Part shown: piece by piece, positions 10,701 through 18,486 of the stretch
Position numbering within the stretch: the stretch's first letter is position 1
Layout: each line of letters opens with the position of its first letter
From: JAVBWI01 sp036677445
GTDB lineage: Bacteria; Bacillota; Clostridia; Christensenellales; CAG-138
Reading direction: 5' to 3'
NCBI GenBank assembly: GCA_036677445.1
Contig: JAVBWI010000019.1
Location: 62,001-126,000, forward strand
DNA length: 64,000 nucleotides
Position numbers and translations under genes: made by a program
The notes under the pieces: generated by a model
Databases searched by the model: none
What the model was told of the DNA's origin: nothing
What the model saw: only the letters and a program-made list of their open reading frames with translations

Positions 10701-13700
10701 ACCGGACGATAGAGACGGAGCCGGAATGGGTGCATCTCGGCAAAAGCGCTGAGGGCTTCACCATCAATCAGTATTTCATCGACAACCCTGAAATGGTGCT
10801 TGGAACGCTGACGGAGGAACACACGCAGTATGGGCGGCAGGAATGTACCTGTGCCCCCATCTCCGGCGCAGACCTTGCGGAACAGCTTCGCGACGCCATG
10901 GCCAGCATCCACGCCGAGATTACCGAGTACGAGCGCGAGGATGAGCTGGATGAAAGCGCCGCGGAGAGTATTCCCGCCGACCCTGATGTGCGCAATTTCA
11001 GCTTTGCGTCGATGGACGGGCAGATCTATTTCCGTGAAAACAGCCGCATGAACAAGGTGGAGGTTTCCGTCACGGCGACAAACCGTATCAAGGGAATGAT
11101 CGGGCTGCGCGACTGTACCCGGCGGCTCATCGAATACCAGCTTGAGGGCTGTCCCGACGAGATGATCGCCCGCGAGCAGCGCAACCTAAATATCCTGTAC
11201 GACAGCTTTACAAAGAAATACGGCCTGCTGAACAGCCGCGCCAACGATATGGCATTTTCGGACGACAGCGCTTATTGCCTGCTCTGCTCCCTTGAGGTGA
11301 TCGACGAAAACGGGGACCTCTCCCGCAAAGCGGATATGTTTACGAAACGCACCATCCGGCAGCAGAGCGTGATTACGGCGGTGGACACCGCAAGTGAAGC
11401 CCTGGCCGTATCCCTTGCGGAAAGGGCGCGCGTGGATATGCCGTTCATGGCGGAGCTTACGGGAAAAACCGAGCAGCAGCTTGAGGACGAGCTTTCGGGC
11501 GTGATCTTTCGTGACTTTGGCGATCTTGACCCGGTACAGATGGCGTGGGCGTTCTTTGACCCTGCCCGGTATCCCTTTGTGACCGCGGATGAATTTCTGT
11601 CCGGCGATGTGCGCGCCAAGCTGAGGCAGGCACAGGGCATCTATGATATGCTGCGCGGCCACTGCAACGACGCGGGGTTGCTGCATACCATCCGGGTCCA
11701 TGTGGAGGCGCTTGAAAAGGTGCAGCCCGTGGACTTGACCGCAAGCGAGATCGACGTGCGTTTGGGCGCAACATGGCTTCCGCAGGATGTGATTGAGAAA
11801 TTCGTCTTTGAGCTGTTGAAGCCCTCCTATTACGCGCAAAACAAGATACGGGTGCACTTCTCTCCCTATACGGCGGCATGGAATATCGAGAACAAAAGCG
11901 CCGATTACGGTAGCGTCGGTGCCAATGTGACGTATGGCACCAAGCGTATCAATGCCTATAAGATCATCGAGGAAACGCTGAACCTCAAGGATGTGCGCAT
12001 CTACGATACCGTTACGGATGAAAACGGCAACGAAGCGCGGGTACTGAACAAAAAAGAAACCATACTCGCGCAGCAAAAGCAGCAGGCCATCAAGGACGCT
12101 TTCCGCGATTGGATCTGGGCCGACCCCACGCGGCGCGACGAGTTGACCGCTTTATACAATACAAAATTCAACAGCACCCGTCCCCGCGAGTATGACGGGA
12201 GTCATATCCGCTTTGTCGGCATGAACCCCGAAATTAAACTGCGGCCCCATCAGGTGAACGCTATCGCGCGTATCCTGTACGGCGGCAACAGCCTGCTTGC
12301 GCACGTTGTCGGCGCAGGCAAAACATTCGAGATGGTGGGCGCGTCCATGGAGTTAAAGCGCCTTGGCTTGTGCCAAAAGAGCCTGTTTGTGGTGCCGAAC
12401 CACTTGACGGAGCAATGGGCGGCGGAATTTTTGCAGCTCTATCCCGCCGCCAACATCCTTGTGGCAACCAAAAAGGACTTTGAAACCCGCAGCCGCAAGA
12501 AGTTCTGTGGACGAATCGCTACGGGGGACTATGATGCCGTGATCATCGGGCATTCGCAGTTTGAGAAGATACCCATGAGCTTGGAACGGCAGCGGGCGGT
12601 GCTGCAGGAGCAGCTTGACGAGATCATGGACGGGATTGCGGACGCGAAGTCCGCGAACGCCGAGCGATTCACCGTCAAGCAGTTAGAAAAAACGAAAAAA
12701 TGTATCAAGCTCAAGCTCGATAAGCTCAACGATCAGACGCGCAAGGATGATGTAGTGACCTTTGAAGAATTGGGCGTTGACCGCCTTTTTGTGGACGAGG
12801 CGCATCTTTACAAAAATTTGTTCCTATTTACAAAAATGCGGAATGTAGCGGGACTTTCACAGACGGAGGCGCAGAAATCCTCCGACCTGTTCATGAAATG
12901 CCGCTATCTGGACGAGCTCACGAATGGCCGCGGCACCGTGTTCGCAACAGGAACACCCATATCGAACAGCATGACCGAAATGTATACCATGCAGCGGTAT
13001 CTTCAATATGAAACGCTGCAGCGGCAGGGGCTTACCCATTTTGATGCCTGGGCGAGTACATTCGGGGAAACCGTCACAGCCATAGAGCTTGCACCGGAGG
13101 GTACGGGCTATCGGGCCAAGACGCGGTTCGCGCGGTTTTACAATCTCCCCGAGCTGATCGCCATGTTCAAACAGGTCGCGGATATCCAGACCGCCGATAT
13201 GCTTGATCTGCCGGTGCCGGAGGTTGACTATCACAATATCGTGATTAAGCCCTCCGAGTACCAGCGGGATATGGTGGCATCCTTTGCGGAGCGGGCCGAC
13301 CGGGTGCGAAAAGGTATGGTCGAGCCCGCGGTCGATAACATGCTCAAAATTACCAACGACGGGCGCAAGCTCGCCCTCGATCAGCGGCTTGTCAACGCCA
13401 TGCTGCCGGACGGCGGGGAAAGCAAGGTTAACGTCTGCATGGATTATATTTATAAGGTTTGGGAGGAAAACAAAGAAAAACGGTTGACGCAGCTTGTGTT
13501 CTGCGATCTTTCCACACCGCATAACGATGGAAGCTTCAATGTATACGATGACCTCAAGGCGAAGCTTGTGGAGCGCGGCATTCCCTCGGAGCAAGTCGCC
13601 TTCATACATGACGCGAACACCGAAGTCAAAAAAGCTGAGCTGTTCGGCAATGTCCGCAAGGGCCGTGTCCGCATTCTGATTGGCTCGACCACAAAAATGG

Positions 13701-14698
13701 GCGCGGGCACGAACGTGCAGAAGCGTCTTGTCGCGGAGCATCATCTGGATATTCCGTGGAGGCCAAGCGACATTGAGCAGCGCGAGGGCCGCGCCATCCG
13801 GCAGGGCAACGAAAACGAGCGCGTAGGTATCTACCGTTATGTGACCGAAAATACCTTCGATAGCTACATGTGGCAGACCATCGAAAACAAGCAGAAGTTC
13901 ATCAGCCAAATCATGACTTCAAAATCGCCCGTCCGCTCCTGTGAGGACATTGATGAAACGGCGCTTTCCTATGCCGAGATCAAAGCCCTTGCCACGGGAA
14001 ATCCGCACATCAAGGAAAAGATGGACTTGGAGATCAGCGTTTCGCGTCTGAAGCTTATCAAAGCCAACTTCCAGAGCCAGAAATATGCGCTGGAGGATAG
14101 TCTTATAAAGCACTTCCCAAAGGAGATCAGGATTGCCGAAGAGCAGATAGCGGGTTATAAGCAGGACATGGCACTGTATGAACAGCATAAAGCCGAGGAC
14201 TTTCCGGGCATGACGCTGTGTGGCATATCGTATGCCGAGAAAAAGGATGCGGGCGCAGCGCTCATTGAAACCTGCAAGGTGCAGGCCTCGCCGGAGCCGA
14301 AAGAGATAGGCAGCTATCGCGGCTTTGCTCTGCTTTTGTCCTACAACACCTTCGGCAAAGCCTTTCGGCTGGCGCTCAAGGGTGCGCTTTCCCACACCAT
14401 AGACCTGAGCAGCGATATTCACGGTAATATTCAGCGTATGAACAATGCGCTGGAAGCGTTGCCCGCGCGCCTTTCTGTCTGTGAAAAGGCTCTCGCTGAC
14501 CTTAAGCAGCAGATGGAGAACTCAAAGACGGAGATTGCAAAGCCGTTCGCGCAGGAGGAGGAGCTAAAGACAAAGGCGGCGCGGCTTGCGGAGCTGGACT
14601 CGCTTCTCAATATGGATAAAAAGCAAAATGAGGCGCTTGACGTCGAGCCGGATAATGATGCTATCGAAATTGAGCGAAAACGCGATTGCGCAAGATAA
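7763..14698 (+). CDS. Giant ICE-encoded DNA methylase/SNF2-type helicase fusion
   Basis: 2,311 residues, the size usual for this ICE family. In order: an N-terminal ArdC-like region; a low-complexity Gly/Arg/Asp-rich linker (about residues 270-395) ending in PQLSLFP; a LPD-type small domain; an N6-adenine methylase-like domain near 780-1,000 with the SAM-binding stretch EPACGVGNF and a degenerate catalytic motif NVPF in place of NPPY; then a SNF2/SF2 helicase with Walker A VVGAGKTFEM near 1,513-1,522, FVDEAHLYKN near 1,676 and motif VI QREGRAIRQGN. The start ATG 7763 has AAGGAGG ten bases upstream. It is thought to protect or process transferred DNA. The linker overlaps another gene, tnpV, in a different frame. 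Several long antisense frames inside it are shadows. Confidence 0.9.
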   Translation: MVTKLQTVSELTTQTMHRLTNSVSEWMSFLDSAAWLYKYPWHEQIMIYAQRPDATACASIDLWNSAFHRWINKGAKGIPIIDDSGAKPVLRYVFDVSDTNTRYNIPFRLWEAREAHGPQILEELQNSFGEISEYEGLHFSDQLMGIIHNAVTDNSADYSSALMRSLAGSALGEYDDFNVRVWFEQVTELSVAYCIFTRLGYDARSYFDASDFVPVMDFNTPDTIAQLGTATADISEMVLRQIERSVRSMEMQERGTLANAERVSQNKDRENERSGEHGTDIQAERGLPDSRYRDGYAADGADWQIRDDAQIVSEGASERNVQQPSPPEQADGAPLGDRPDSEGAGRAGGGADGQGRGCNRGIEGPRPDGMGGPNEQYQAPGRGSGDSRPDPQLSLFPTADGQIALIEQAEAEKASAFSISQADIDGELMRGSGFHDGKYRIYRFYQSQPSTQDALAFLKKEYGIGGHSHTFLDGQQGFVDHDGKGLTFRKRGSDTTTVLSWTKMHRRISELIALDRYLSEKEKAYLPTYEKKQAEQAAQRAEKRAANEVLRAAAAALDEQRTTAIYRYSLGDEVQLGAQAYTILGYDDTAFMLSDPQYPLLSEEVPREVFERRLRESPANDHLIVRKMETAQQEEAVTKEQELVAVRKDDTPTIGLDEDSAVYTEVEVELPDALVPAWEQLPQGEVLRARIDLMPAIEKPPKLDFRITDDTLGHGGAKAKYQMNVAAIRALQTIEAEKRMAMAEEQETLSRYVGWGGVAEAFDDTKDNWRKEYEELKGLLTEEEYESARASTLNAHYTSPTVIKAIYSAIESMGFHGGNVLEPACGVGNFFGLLPENMKGSKLYGVELDSITGRIARQLYQSANIAIQGFEQTYLPDSFFDIAIGNVPFGDYGVADKRYDKNHFLIHDYFFAKALDKVRPGGVIAFITSSGTMDKKNSAVRKYIAQRADFIGAVRLPNNAFLANAGTQVVTDILFLQKRDRTIETEPEWVHLGKSAEGFTINQYFIDNPEMVLGTLTEEHTQYGRQECTCAPISGADLAEQLRDAMASIHAEITEYEREDELDESAAESIPADPDVRNFSFASMDGQIYFRENSRMNKVEVSVTATNRIKGMIGLRDCTRRLIEYQLEGCPDEMIAREQRNLNILYDSFTKKYGLLNSRANDMAFSDDSAYCLLCSLEVIDENGDLSRKADMFTKRTIRQQSVITAVDTASEALAVSLAERARVDMPFMAELTGKTEQQLEDELSGVIFRDFGDLDPVQMAWAFFDPARYPFVTADEFLSGDVRAKLRQAQGIYDMLRGHCNDAGLLHTIRVHVEALEKVQPVDLTASEIDVRLGATWLPQDVIEKFVFELLKPSYYAQNKIRVHFSPYTAAWNIENKSADYGSVGANVTYGTKRINAYKIIEETLNLKDVRIYDTVTDENGNEARVLNKKETILAQQKQQAIKDAFRDWIWADPTRRDELTALYNTKFNSTRPREYDGSHIRFVGMNPEIKLRPHQVNAIARILYGGNSLLAHVVGAGKTFEMVGASMELKRLGLCQKSLFVVPNHLTEQWAAEFLQLYPAANILVATKKDFETRSRKKFCGRIATGDYDAVIIGHSQFEKIPMSLERQRAVLQEQLDEIMDGIADAKSANAERFTVKQLEKTKKCIKLKLDKLNDQTRKDDVVTFEELGVDRLFVDEAHLYKNLFLFTKMRNVAGLSQTEAQKSSDLFMKCRYLDELTNGRGTVFATGTPISNSMTEMYTMQRYLQYETLQRQGLTHFDAWASTFGETVTAIELAPEGTGYRAKTRFARFYNLPELIAMFKQVADIQTADMLDLPVPEVDYHNIVIKPSEYQRDMVASFAERADRVRKGMVEPAVDNMLKITNDGRKLALDQRLVNAMLPDGGESKVNVCMDYIYKVWEENKEKRLTQLVFCDLSTPHNDGSFNVYDDLKAKLVERGIPSEQVAFIHDANTEVKKAELFGNVRKGRVRILIGSTTKMGAGTNVQKRLVAEHHLDIPWRPSDIEQREGRAIRQGNENERVGIYRYVTENTFDSYMWQTIENKQKFISQIMTSKSPVRSCEDIDETALSYAEIKALATGNPHIKEKMDLEISVSRLKLIKANFQSQKYALEDSLIKHFPKEIRIAEEQIAGYKQDMALYEQHKAEDFPGMTLCGISYAEKKDAGAALIETCKVQASPEPKEIGSYRGFALLLSYNTFGKAFRLALKGALSHTIDLSSDIHGNIQRMNNALEALPARLSVCEKALADLKQQMENSKTEIAKPFAQEEELKTKAARLAELDSLLNMDKKQNEALDVEPDNDAIEIERKRDCAR
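8592..8942 (+). CDS. tnpV: TnpV-family protein, nested out of frame in the helicase gene
   Basis: 116 residues, in the +1 frame relative to the surrounding helicase gene. The sequence (start MELTYRQNGDYLIPDI, then GKYGMMRKSFLREH, end AVIADLIHS) matches the small transposon-encoded TnpV family in full length. It has its own ribosome site, AAAGGAGCGG just upstream of ATG 8592, and its stop falls inside the linker of the host gene. In the helicase frame the same DNA encodes a Gly/Arg/Asp-rich linker without domains, which suggests the linker exists because the DNA is constrained by tnpV. Its function is not known to me. An overlapping gene like this is easily missed by annotation software. Confidence 0.75.
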   Translation: MELTYRQNGDYLIPDIEMDTQPTEQIGKYGMMRKSFLREHQKGTYNSLLLQNKLTAHLLEIDRTARAQVEQAVARMAKAEGVTEELKARDQMAWVGRMNNIRHRAEEAVIADLIHS

Positions 14699-14707
14699 CG
14701 AAATCTG

Positions 14708-14736
14708 TTGCATATTTCCCCGATTGTGGATATACT
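14708..14736 (+). promoter_or_regulatory. Promoter of the toxin-antitoxin pair
   Basis: TTGCAT at 14708-14713 and TATACT at 14731-14736 are 17 bases apart. The start of transcription would fall inside the inverted repeat at 14738-14766. Confidence 0.7.
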
Positions 14737-14737
14737 A

Positions 14738-14766
14738 TTAGTAGGAAAGTAGCACTTTCCTACTAA
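14738..14766. promoter_or_regulatory. Perfect inverted repeat, probable toxin-antitoxin operator
   Basis: TTAGTAGGAAAGT (14738-14750) and its exact reverse complement (14754-14766) flank the three bases AGC. The repeat begins one base after the -10 box and covers the predicted transcription start, the usual place for autorepression by an antitoxin of the AbrB/MazE type. As RNA it would also form a stable 13-pair stem, so an attenuator or terminator for the upstream gene is the alternative; there is no T-run. Confidence 0.65.
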
Positions 14767-14786
14767 TGCCACGGGAGGTGAATACT

Positions 14787-15044
14787 ATGTTGGCAGAACT
14801 TCGCGGCAAGTCGCAGATCACGATCCCGAAAGAGGTCGTTTCCAAGCTCGGCATCAAGGAAGGCGATAAACTCGAAATCACGGAAAAGGATGGCGTGATT
14901 CAGCTCATCCCCGTGGTGGTTTACCCCAAGAAGTTTGTAGACGAGCTTAAAATGGAGATCAATGATGTAAAGGCCAAGGTGAAGGCTGGAAGCCAGCCTG
15001 TTTTCGATAGCATCGACAGCCTATTTGATGAATTGGAGAAATAG
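14787..15044 (+). CDS. AbrB/MazE-type antitoxin and repressor
   Basis: 85 residues. The N-terminal 45 residues form a SpoVT/AbrB swapped-hairpin DNA-binding domain (RGKSQITIPKEVVSKLGI, then GDKLEITEKDG). The C-terminal half is charged and helical and would wrap the toxin. GGGAGGTG at 14773-14780 fixes the start at 14787 rather than the ATG at 14766. The toxin gene begins two bases after the stop. The upstream inverted repeat is the likely operator. Confidence 0.85.
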   Translation: MLAELRGKSQITIPKEVVSKLGIKEGDKLEITEKDGVIQLIPVVVYPKKFVDELKMEINDVKAKVKAGSQPVFDSIDSLFDELEK

Positions 15045-15046
15045 GG

Positions 15047-15313
15047 ATGGCATATCAGTTTACCTTTACCGACCGCTTCAAGAAGCATTTCAAAAAGCTG
15101 AATGCGAATGAGAAAAAGCAGCTTCAAAACAAGCTGGAGCTGCTTTCCGAAAACCCCATGCACCCTTCCCTGCGTACAAAGCGGATACAGGGAACGACCG
15201 ACCTGTTTGAATGCAGCGTCAACATGGACATTCGCATTATTTGGTTTTACGAGGGTAACGTCATGATTATCCTCGTGGATGTGGGGCATCACGACATTTT
15301 GGATCAATACTAA
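15047..15313 (+). CDS. RelE/YafQ-like toxin of a type II toxin-antitoxin pair
   Basis: 88 residues with the RelE/ParE fold signature: basic N-terminal helices (FKKHFKKLNANEKKQLQNKL), a central segment with LRTKRIQGTTDLFECSVN, and the strands MDIRIIWFYEGNVMIILVDVGHHD near the C-terminus. The final His pair matches the catalytic or RNA-contact region of YafQ-like mRNA interferases. It is coupled to the antitoxin gene by a two-base gap and followed at once by a terminator. The pair would help keep the ICE in the population. Confidence 0.8.
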   Translation: MAYQFTFTDRFKKHFKKLNANEKKQLQNKLELLSENPMHPSLRTKRIQGTTDLFECSVNMDIRIIWFYEGNVMIILVDVGHHDILDQY

Positions 15314-15331
15314 TAACAAACGAGTCGCAGA

Positions 15332-15360
15332 AAGGCGTCGGATTACTCCGGCGTCTTTTT
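15332..15360 (+). terminator. Rho-independent terminator after the toxin gene
   Basis: Arms AAGGCGTCGGA (15332-15342) and TCCGGCGTCTT (15347-15357) pair over 11 positions with two G-U pairs, loop TTAC, and are followed by a T-run to 15360. Confidence 0.8.
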
Positions 15361-15391
15361 CTATATCAGGAAGGAGGAAGTGAACCACGGT

Positions 15392-16396
15392 ATGGAAAAT
15401 CGAAAGCAGGTATCACCGGAGCAGATCGAGCGGGCGCGGCAGCTTGATCTGCTTTCTTATTTACAGCAATACGAACCGCATGAGCTTGTACAGGTCGGCA
15501 GCGGCGTCTATTCCACCCGCACCAACGACAGCCTGAAAATCTCGCATGGCAAATGGTTCCGATGGTCAACGGGTGTCGGCGGCGTCAGCGCGCTGGATTA
15601 TCTCGTAAAGGTGCGGGATATGAGATTTGTGGATGCGGTGCTGCATCTATGCGATTGCCTGCGTTTTGAGCCGCCCGAAAAGCATTTTGCGCCAAAGCCA
15701 CTAAAAAAATCGCCGTTTGTTCTGCCCAAGCCGAGCAAAAGCAATGACCGGGTGATCGACTACCTCATGCAGCGCGGCATCGGAATCGCGCTTTTACGGT
15801 TCTGCATCAACACAGGCAGGCTGTATGAGGACGAACGCCATAACTGCTGTTTCGTAGGCTTTGATCCGCAGGGTGCTCCCCGTTATGCCACGCTTAGAAG
15901 TAGCGGCGCAAGCTCAACATTTCTGCGGGAGATAGAAGGAAGCGACAAGCGATACTCCTTATCCCTGCCGCCGCAGGAACAATCCCATACGCTGTATTTA
16001 TTTGAAAGCGCCATAGACTGCCTTTCCTTTATAGAATTGCAGCGCATGGAAACGGAGAACTGGAGTCCGGGGAACTATCTTTCCCTGTCGGGGGTTTACC
16101 AGCCGAAGAAGGAATTGTCCGAAACGCCACTGCCCATCGCGCTCATGCAGTTTTTGCAGGACAATCCGCACATCAATCATGTTGCCCTATGCCTGGATAA
16201 CGATGATGCGGGCAGAAACGCGGCACTGGCAATCAGCACCCTGCTGCCGGAGCGGTACACTACGGAGCTATTGCCGCCAACGGAAGGCAAGGACTACAAC
16301 GATCAGCTTATGCAGCGAAAGGGCATACCGATGACCGTTCGCACACGGGGCGGAAAAGCCCCCCGAACACACAAACAGGAGGAAAATGAAAGATAA
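15392..16396 (+). CDS. DUF3991/toprim-domain protein of the ICE
   Basis: 334 residues from ATG 15392, or 338 from GTG 15380. AAGGAGG at 15371-15377 is too close to the GTG and rather far from the ATG, so the start is uncertain. The N-terminal part (SPEQIERARQLDLLSYLQQY, later KWFRWSTGVGG) matches the CHC2/DUF3991 type of zinc-less primase-like domain, and the C-terminal part has a toprim core with ESAIDCLSF and LCLDNDDAGRNAA. Toprim proteins of this kind are typical of clostridial conjugative elements and are presumed to act in DNA processing or priming of the transferred strand. Confidence 0.8.
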   Translation: MENRKQVSPEQIERARQLDLLSYLQQYEPHELVQVGSGVYSTRTNDSLKISHGKWFRWSTGVGGVSALDYLVKVRDMRFVDAVLHLCDCLRFEPPEKHFAPKPLKKSPFVLPKPSKSNDRVIDYLMQRGIGIALLRFCINTGRLYEDERHNCCFVGFDPQGAPRYATLRSSGASSTFLREIEGSDKRYSLSLPPQEQSHTLYLFESAIDCLSFIELQRMETENWSPGNYLSLSGVYQPKKELSETPLPIALMQFLQDNPHINHVALCLDNDDAGRNAALAISTLLPERYTTELLPPTEGKDYNDQLMQRKGIPMTVRTRGGKAPRTHKQEENER

Positions 16397-16432
16397 CGTC
16401 GTTTTTTGCACACAGAAGGGTTGTGATACGGA

Positions 16433-16624
16433 ATGAAGCTCTATAAAGTCGTAATCACGGAAAAGCTCCAAATGACCGTGGAGGTGGAAGCAGACAGCCG
16501 CATGGAGGCGGAGAAGATTGCTTCCGACCAATGGCTCTCCGGTGAGCATGTTCTCGATGCTGAATGCTTCAAAGATGTAAATTTCAGAGCCGCTTTACCC
16601 GAGAGGGAGCGCCGTGAGCAGTGA
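16433..16624 (+). CDS. Small DpnD/PcfM-like protein
   Basis: 63 residues (start MKLYKVVITEKLQMTVEVEA). It resembles the DpnD/PcfM C-terminal domain family found in conjugative plasmids and ICEs between primase-like and mobilisation genes: a beta strand pair, then a helix with EAEKIASDQW. The ribosome site is weak. Function is unknown. Confidence 0.6.
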   Translation: MKLYKVVITEKLQMTVEVEADSRMEAEKIASDQWLSGEHVLDAECFKDVNFRAALPERERREQ

Positions 16625-16651
16625 TACGTTTCTCGGGCAGTAGAATCGGGG

Positions 16652-16728
16652 CGATGCTCTGCATCGTACTAACGAGCATTGGATAATGCCAGCATTATCC
16701 CCTCGTAAGGGGGCGACCCCTAAACCCC
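16652..16728. other. Candidate origin of transfer (oriT)
   Basis: This gap lies directly before mobC and the relaxase gene and is dense in inverted repeats: CGATGC/GCATCG (16652-16657, 16661-16666); GGATAATGC/GCATTATCC (16681-16689, 16692-16700) enclosed by ACGAG/CTCGT (16672-16676, 16702-16706); and AGGGG/CCCCT (16708-16712, 16717-16721) followed by AAACCCC. Stacked hairpins next to a GC-rich nick-like stretch, upstream of mobC and relaxase, are the usual layout of an oriT. The nick site is not identified. Confidence 0.5.
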
Positions 16729-16749
16729 AGATCCCATAAAGGAGGATTT

Positions 16750-17076
16750 ATGGTAAAACGCAATATCAAAATAACCTTTCGGCTTAACGCCAAAGAGAAT
16801 CAGAAGCTGAAAAAGGACGTAAAGAAATCGGGACTTTCACAGGAAACCTACATCCGCACGCTTCTTAACGGCTATGCGCCAAAGGAAATGCCTCCGCTCG
16901 ATTACCACGTTATGACGCGAGAACTGAACGCCATCGGCAACAGCATCAATCAGATTGCGGCCCGCGCCAACACAACGGGCTTTTTTCTTGCCGATCAGTA
17001 CGCCGGATATATGCAGGAATTTCGCAGCTCCGTGCTTTCCATTCAAAGAGCCGTCACCCAGCCGGAGAAGCTGTGA
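16750..17076 (+). CDS. mobC: MobC-like relaxosome protein
   Basis: 108 residues. The N-terminal ribbon-helix-helix (FRLNAKENQKLKKDVKKSG, then SQETYIRTLLNGYAP) is followed by the typical MobC segment with LNAIGNSINQIAARAN. MobC proteins bind oriT DNA and help the relaxase to nick. AAAGGAGGA precedes the ATG at the ideal distance, and the relaxase gene starts two bases after the stop. Confidence 0.85.
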   Translation: MVKRNIKITFRLNAKENQKLKKDVKKSGLSQETYIRTLLNGYAPKEMPPLDYHVMTRELNAIGNSINQIAARANTTGFFLADQYAGYMQEFRSSVLSIQRAVTQPEKL

Positions 17077-17077
17077 T

Positions 17078-18454
17078 ATGGCGACCACGCGGATATGGGC
17101 GGTTAAAAGCCGCGCCGATCATGTTCTGGATTATGCCATGAATCCCGATAAGACCGCAAATCCGGCATGGAGCAAGGACGAGTACCAGACCATGCGCGAC
17201 GTGATGGACTACGCCATGAACGACTATAAAACCGAGCATCAGTATTATGTGACCGCGCTCAACTGCAACGCCGACTGCGCTCGCGGGCAGATGCAGCTTA
17301 CTAAACAGCAATTTCAGAAAACGGACGGCATTCTAGCCTTCCACGGCTACCAAAGCTTTGCCGAGGGCGAGGTGGACGCGGACACCGCGCACAAAATCGG
17401 CGTGAAGCTTGCGGGGGAGCTATGGCCGGAATTTCAGGTCATCGTAGCGACGCACCTGAACACCCATTGCTTTCATAATCATTTCGTGCTCAACTCCGTG
17501 TCATTCCTGCATGGCGGCAAATTCAACGCCTGCCGCGCCAGCTATGCAAAAATGCGCGCCACGTCTGATCGGCTGTGCAGGGAGTACGGGCTTTCTGTTA
17601 TCACAGAGCATACGGCATATTACCCCAAGCATTATGCTGAGTGGGACGCGAAGGAAAAAGGTCAGCCCACATGGCGTAGCGCCATCCGCGAGGATGTGGA
17701 TAAGGCGGTCATGGCGTCCATGAGCTTTCAGGCGTTTATCCGTTCCCTGAAGGACGTGGGGTATGAAGTCAAAACGGGTGTGAAGCACATGGCAGTGCGA
17801 CCGCCGGGTAAGGAACGGTTTGTACGCCTGCGCTCTCTGGGTGAAAGCTACACCGAGGAAGCAATCAGAGAGCGGATTTTGAAGCAGCGCGCGCCTATGC
17901 ACCCGCCACGGGCGGAGCCGCCCAAGATACTGCACGTCCGGGTGTACGGGGATTTCCATCTTTCCAAAATCACATGGAAGGGACTGCGGGCGCTGTATTT
18001 CTTCTATTTAAGAAAGCTGCGGGCCGCACAGCGCCAACCGCAAGGAAAAACTCCCTACCTGCTGCGTGAGGATTTGAGGAACTTGGACGCTCTGGACGCG
18101 CAATCGCGGTTTCTGTTCAAACATGGTATCGATACAGCCGAGCAGCTTGCCGATTACCGCGATGTTGCGGACGGCCAGCTCAAAGAGCTATATGCCGAGC
18201 GCAAGGCCTTGAACAATGAGCAGCGCCGCACGGGTGTTTTCAAAACGCGCATAGCGGAGATCCGCGCGCGGATTGCCGACCTATCCGAGCAGGCGAAACC
18301 ACTTCGCGAAGAAGTAAAGCTGTGCGACACCATTCTGGAGCGATACTATATTTTGAAAGAAAAGACGGCACGTATAAAACAAGCACTTCCAATGAAAGAA
18401 GATATATCTTTTAGTGGCAAAGCTATAAAAAAGAGTTGTAACAAGTTGCGTTGA
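17078..18454 (+). CDS. MobA/VirD2-family relaxase
   Basis: 458 residues. The N-terminal relaxase domain has the probable catalytic Tyr19 (VLDYAMNPDKT) and the metal-binding three-His motif near residues 126-137 (THLNTHCFHNHFVLNSV). The middle and C-terminal parts are helical and basic. The protein would nick oriT and lead the strand through the VirD4 channel. The last 30 or so codons, from about 18,360, are much more AT-rich than the rest and merge into the promoter of the reverse-transcriptase cassette: its -35 box TTGACT (18451-18456) overlaps the stop codon. The C-terminus may therefore have been replaced when that cassette was inserted. The catalytic half appears intact. Confidence 0.87.
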   Translation: MATTRIWAVKSRADHVLDYAMNPDKTANPAWSKDEYQTMRDVMDYAMNDYKTEHQYYVTALNCNADCARGQMQLTKQQFQKTDGILAFHGYQSFAEGEVDADTAHKIGVKLAGELWPEFQVIVATHLNTHCFHNHFVLNSVSFLHGGKFNACRASYAKMRATSDRLCREYGLSVITEHTAYYPKHYAEWDAKEKGQPTWRSAIREDVDKAVMASMSFQAFIRSLKDVGYEVKTGVKHMAVRPPGKERFVRLRSLGESYTEEAIRERILKQRAPMHPPRAEPPKILHVRVYGDFHLSKITWKGLRALYFFYLRKLRAAQRQPQGKTPYLLREDLRNLDALDAQSRFLFKHGIDTAEQLADYRDVADGQLKELYAERKALNNEQRRTGVFKTRIAEIRARIADLSEQAKPLREEVKLCDTILERYYILKEKTARIKQALPMKEDISFSGKAIKKSCNKLR

Positions 18455-18480
18455 CTAAATATGGATATGTACGGTATAAT
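18451..18480 (+). promoter_or_regulatory. Strong promoter of the reverse-transcriptase cassette
   Basis: TTGACT (18451-18456) and the consensus TATAAT (18475-18480) are separated by 18 bases. Transcription should start near 18,487, about 320 bases before the reverse transcriptase gene, so a long untranslated RNA is made. Confidence 0.75.
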
Positions 18481-18486
18481 AGGCAT

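Noticed and set aside
11186..13909. Long minus-strand frames of 296 and 350 codons inside the helicase gene
   Set aside because: They mirror the codon pattern of a well-supported gene on the other strand, lack ribosome sites and encode no recognisable domain.
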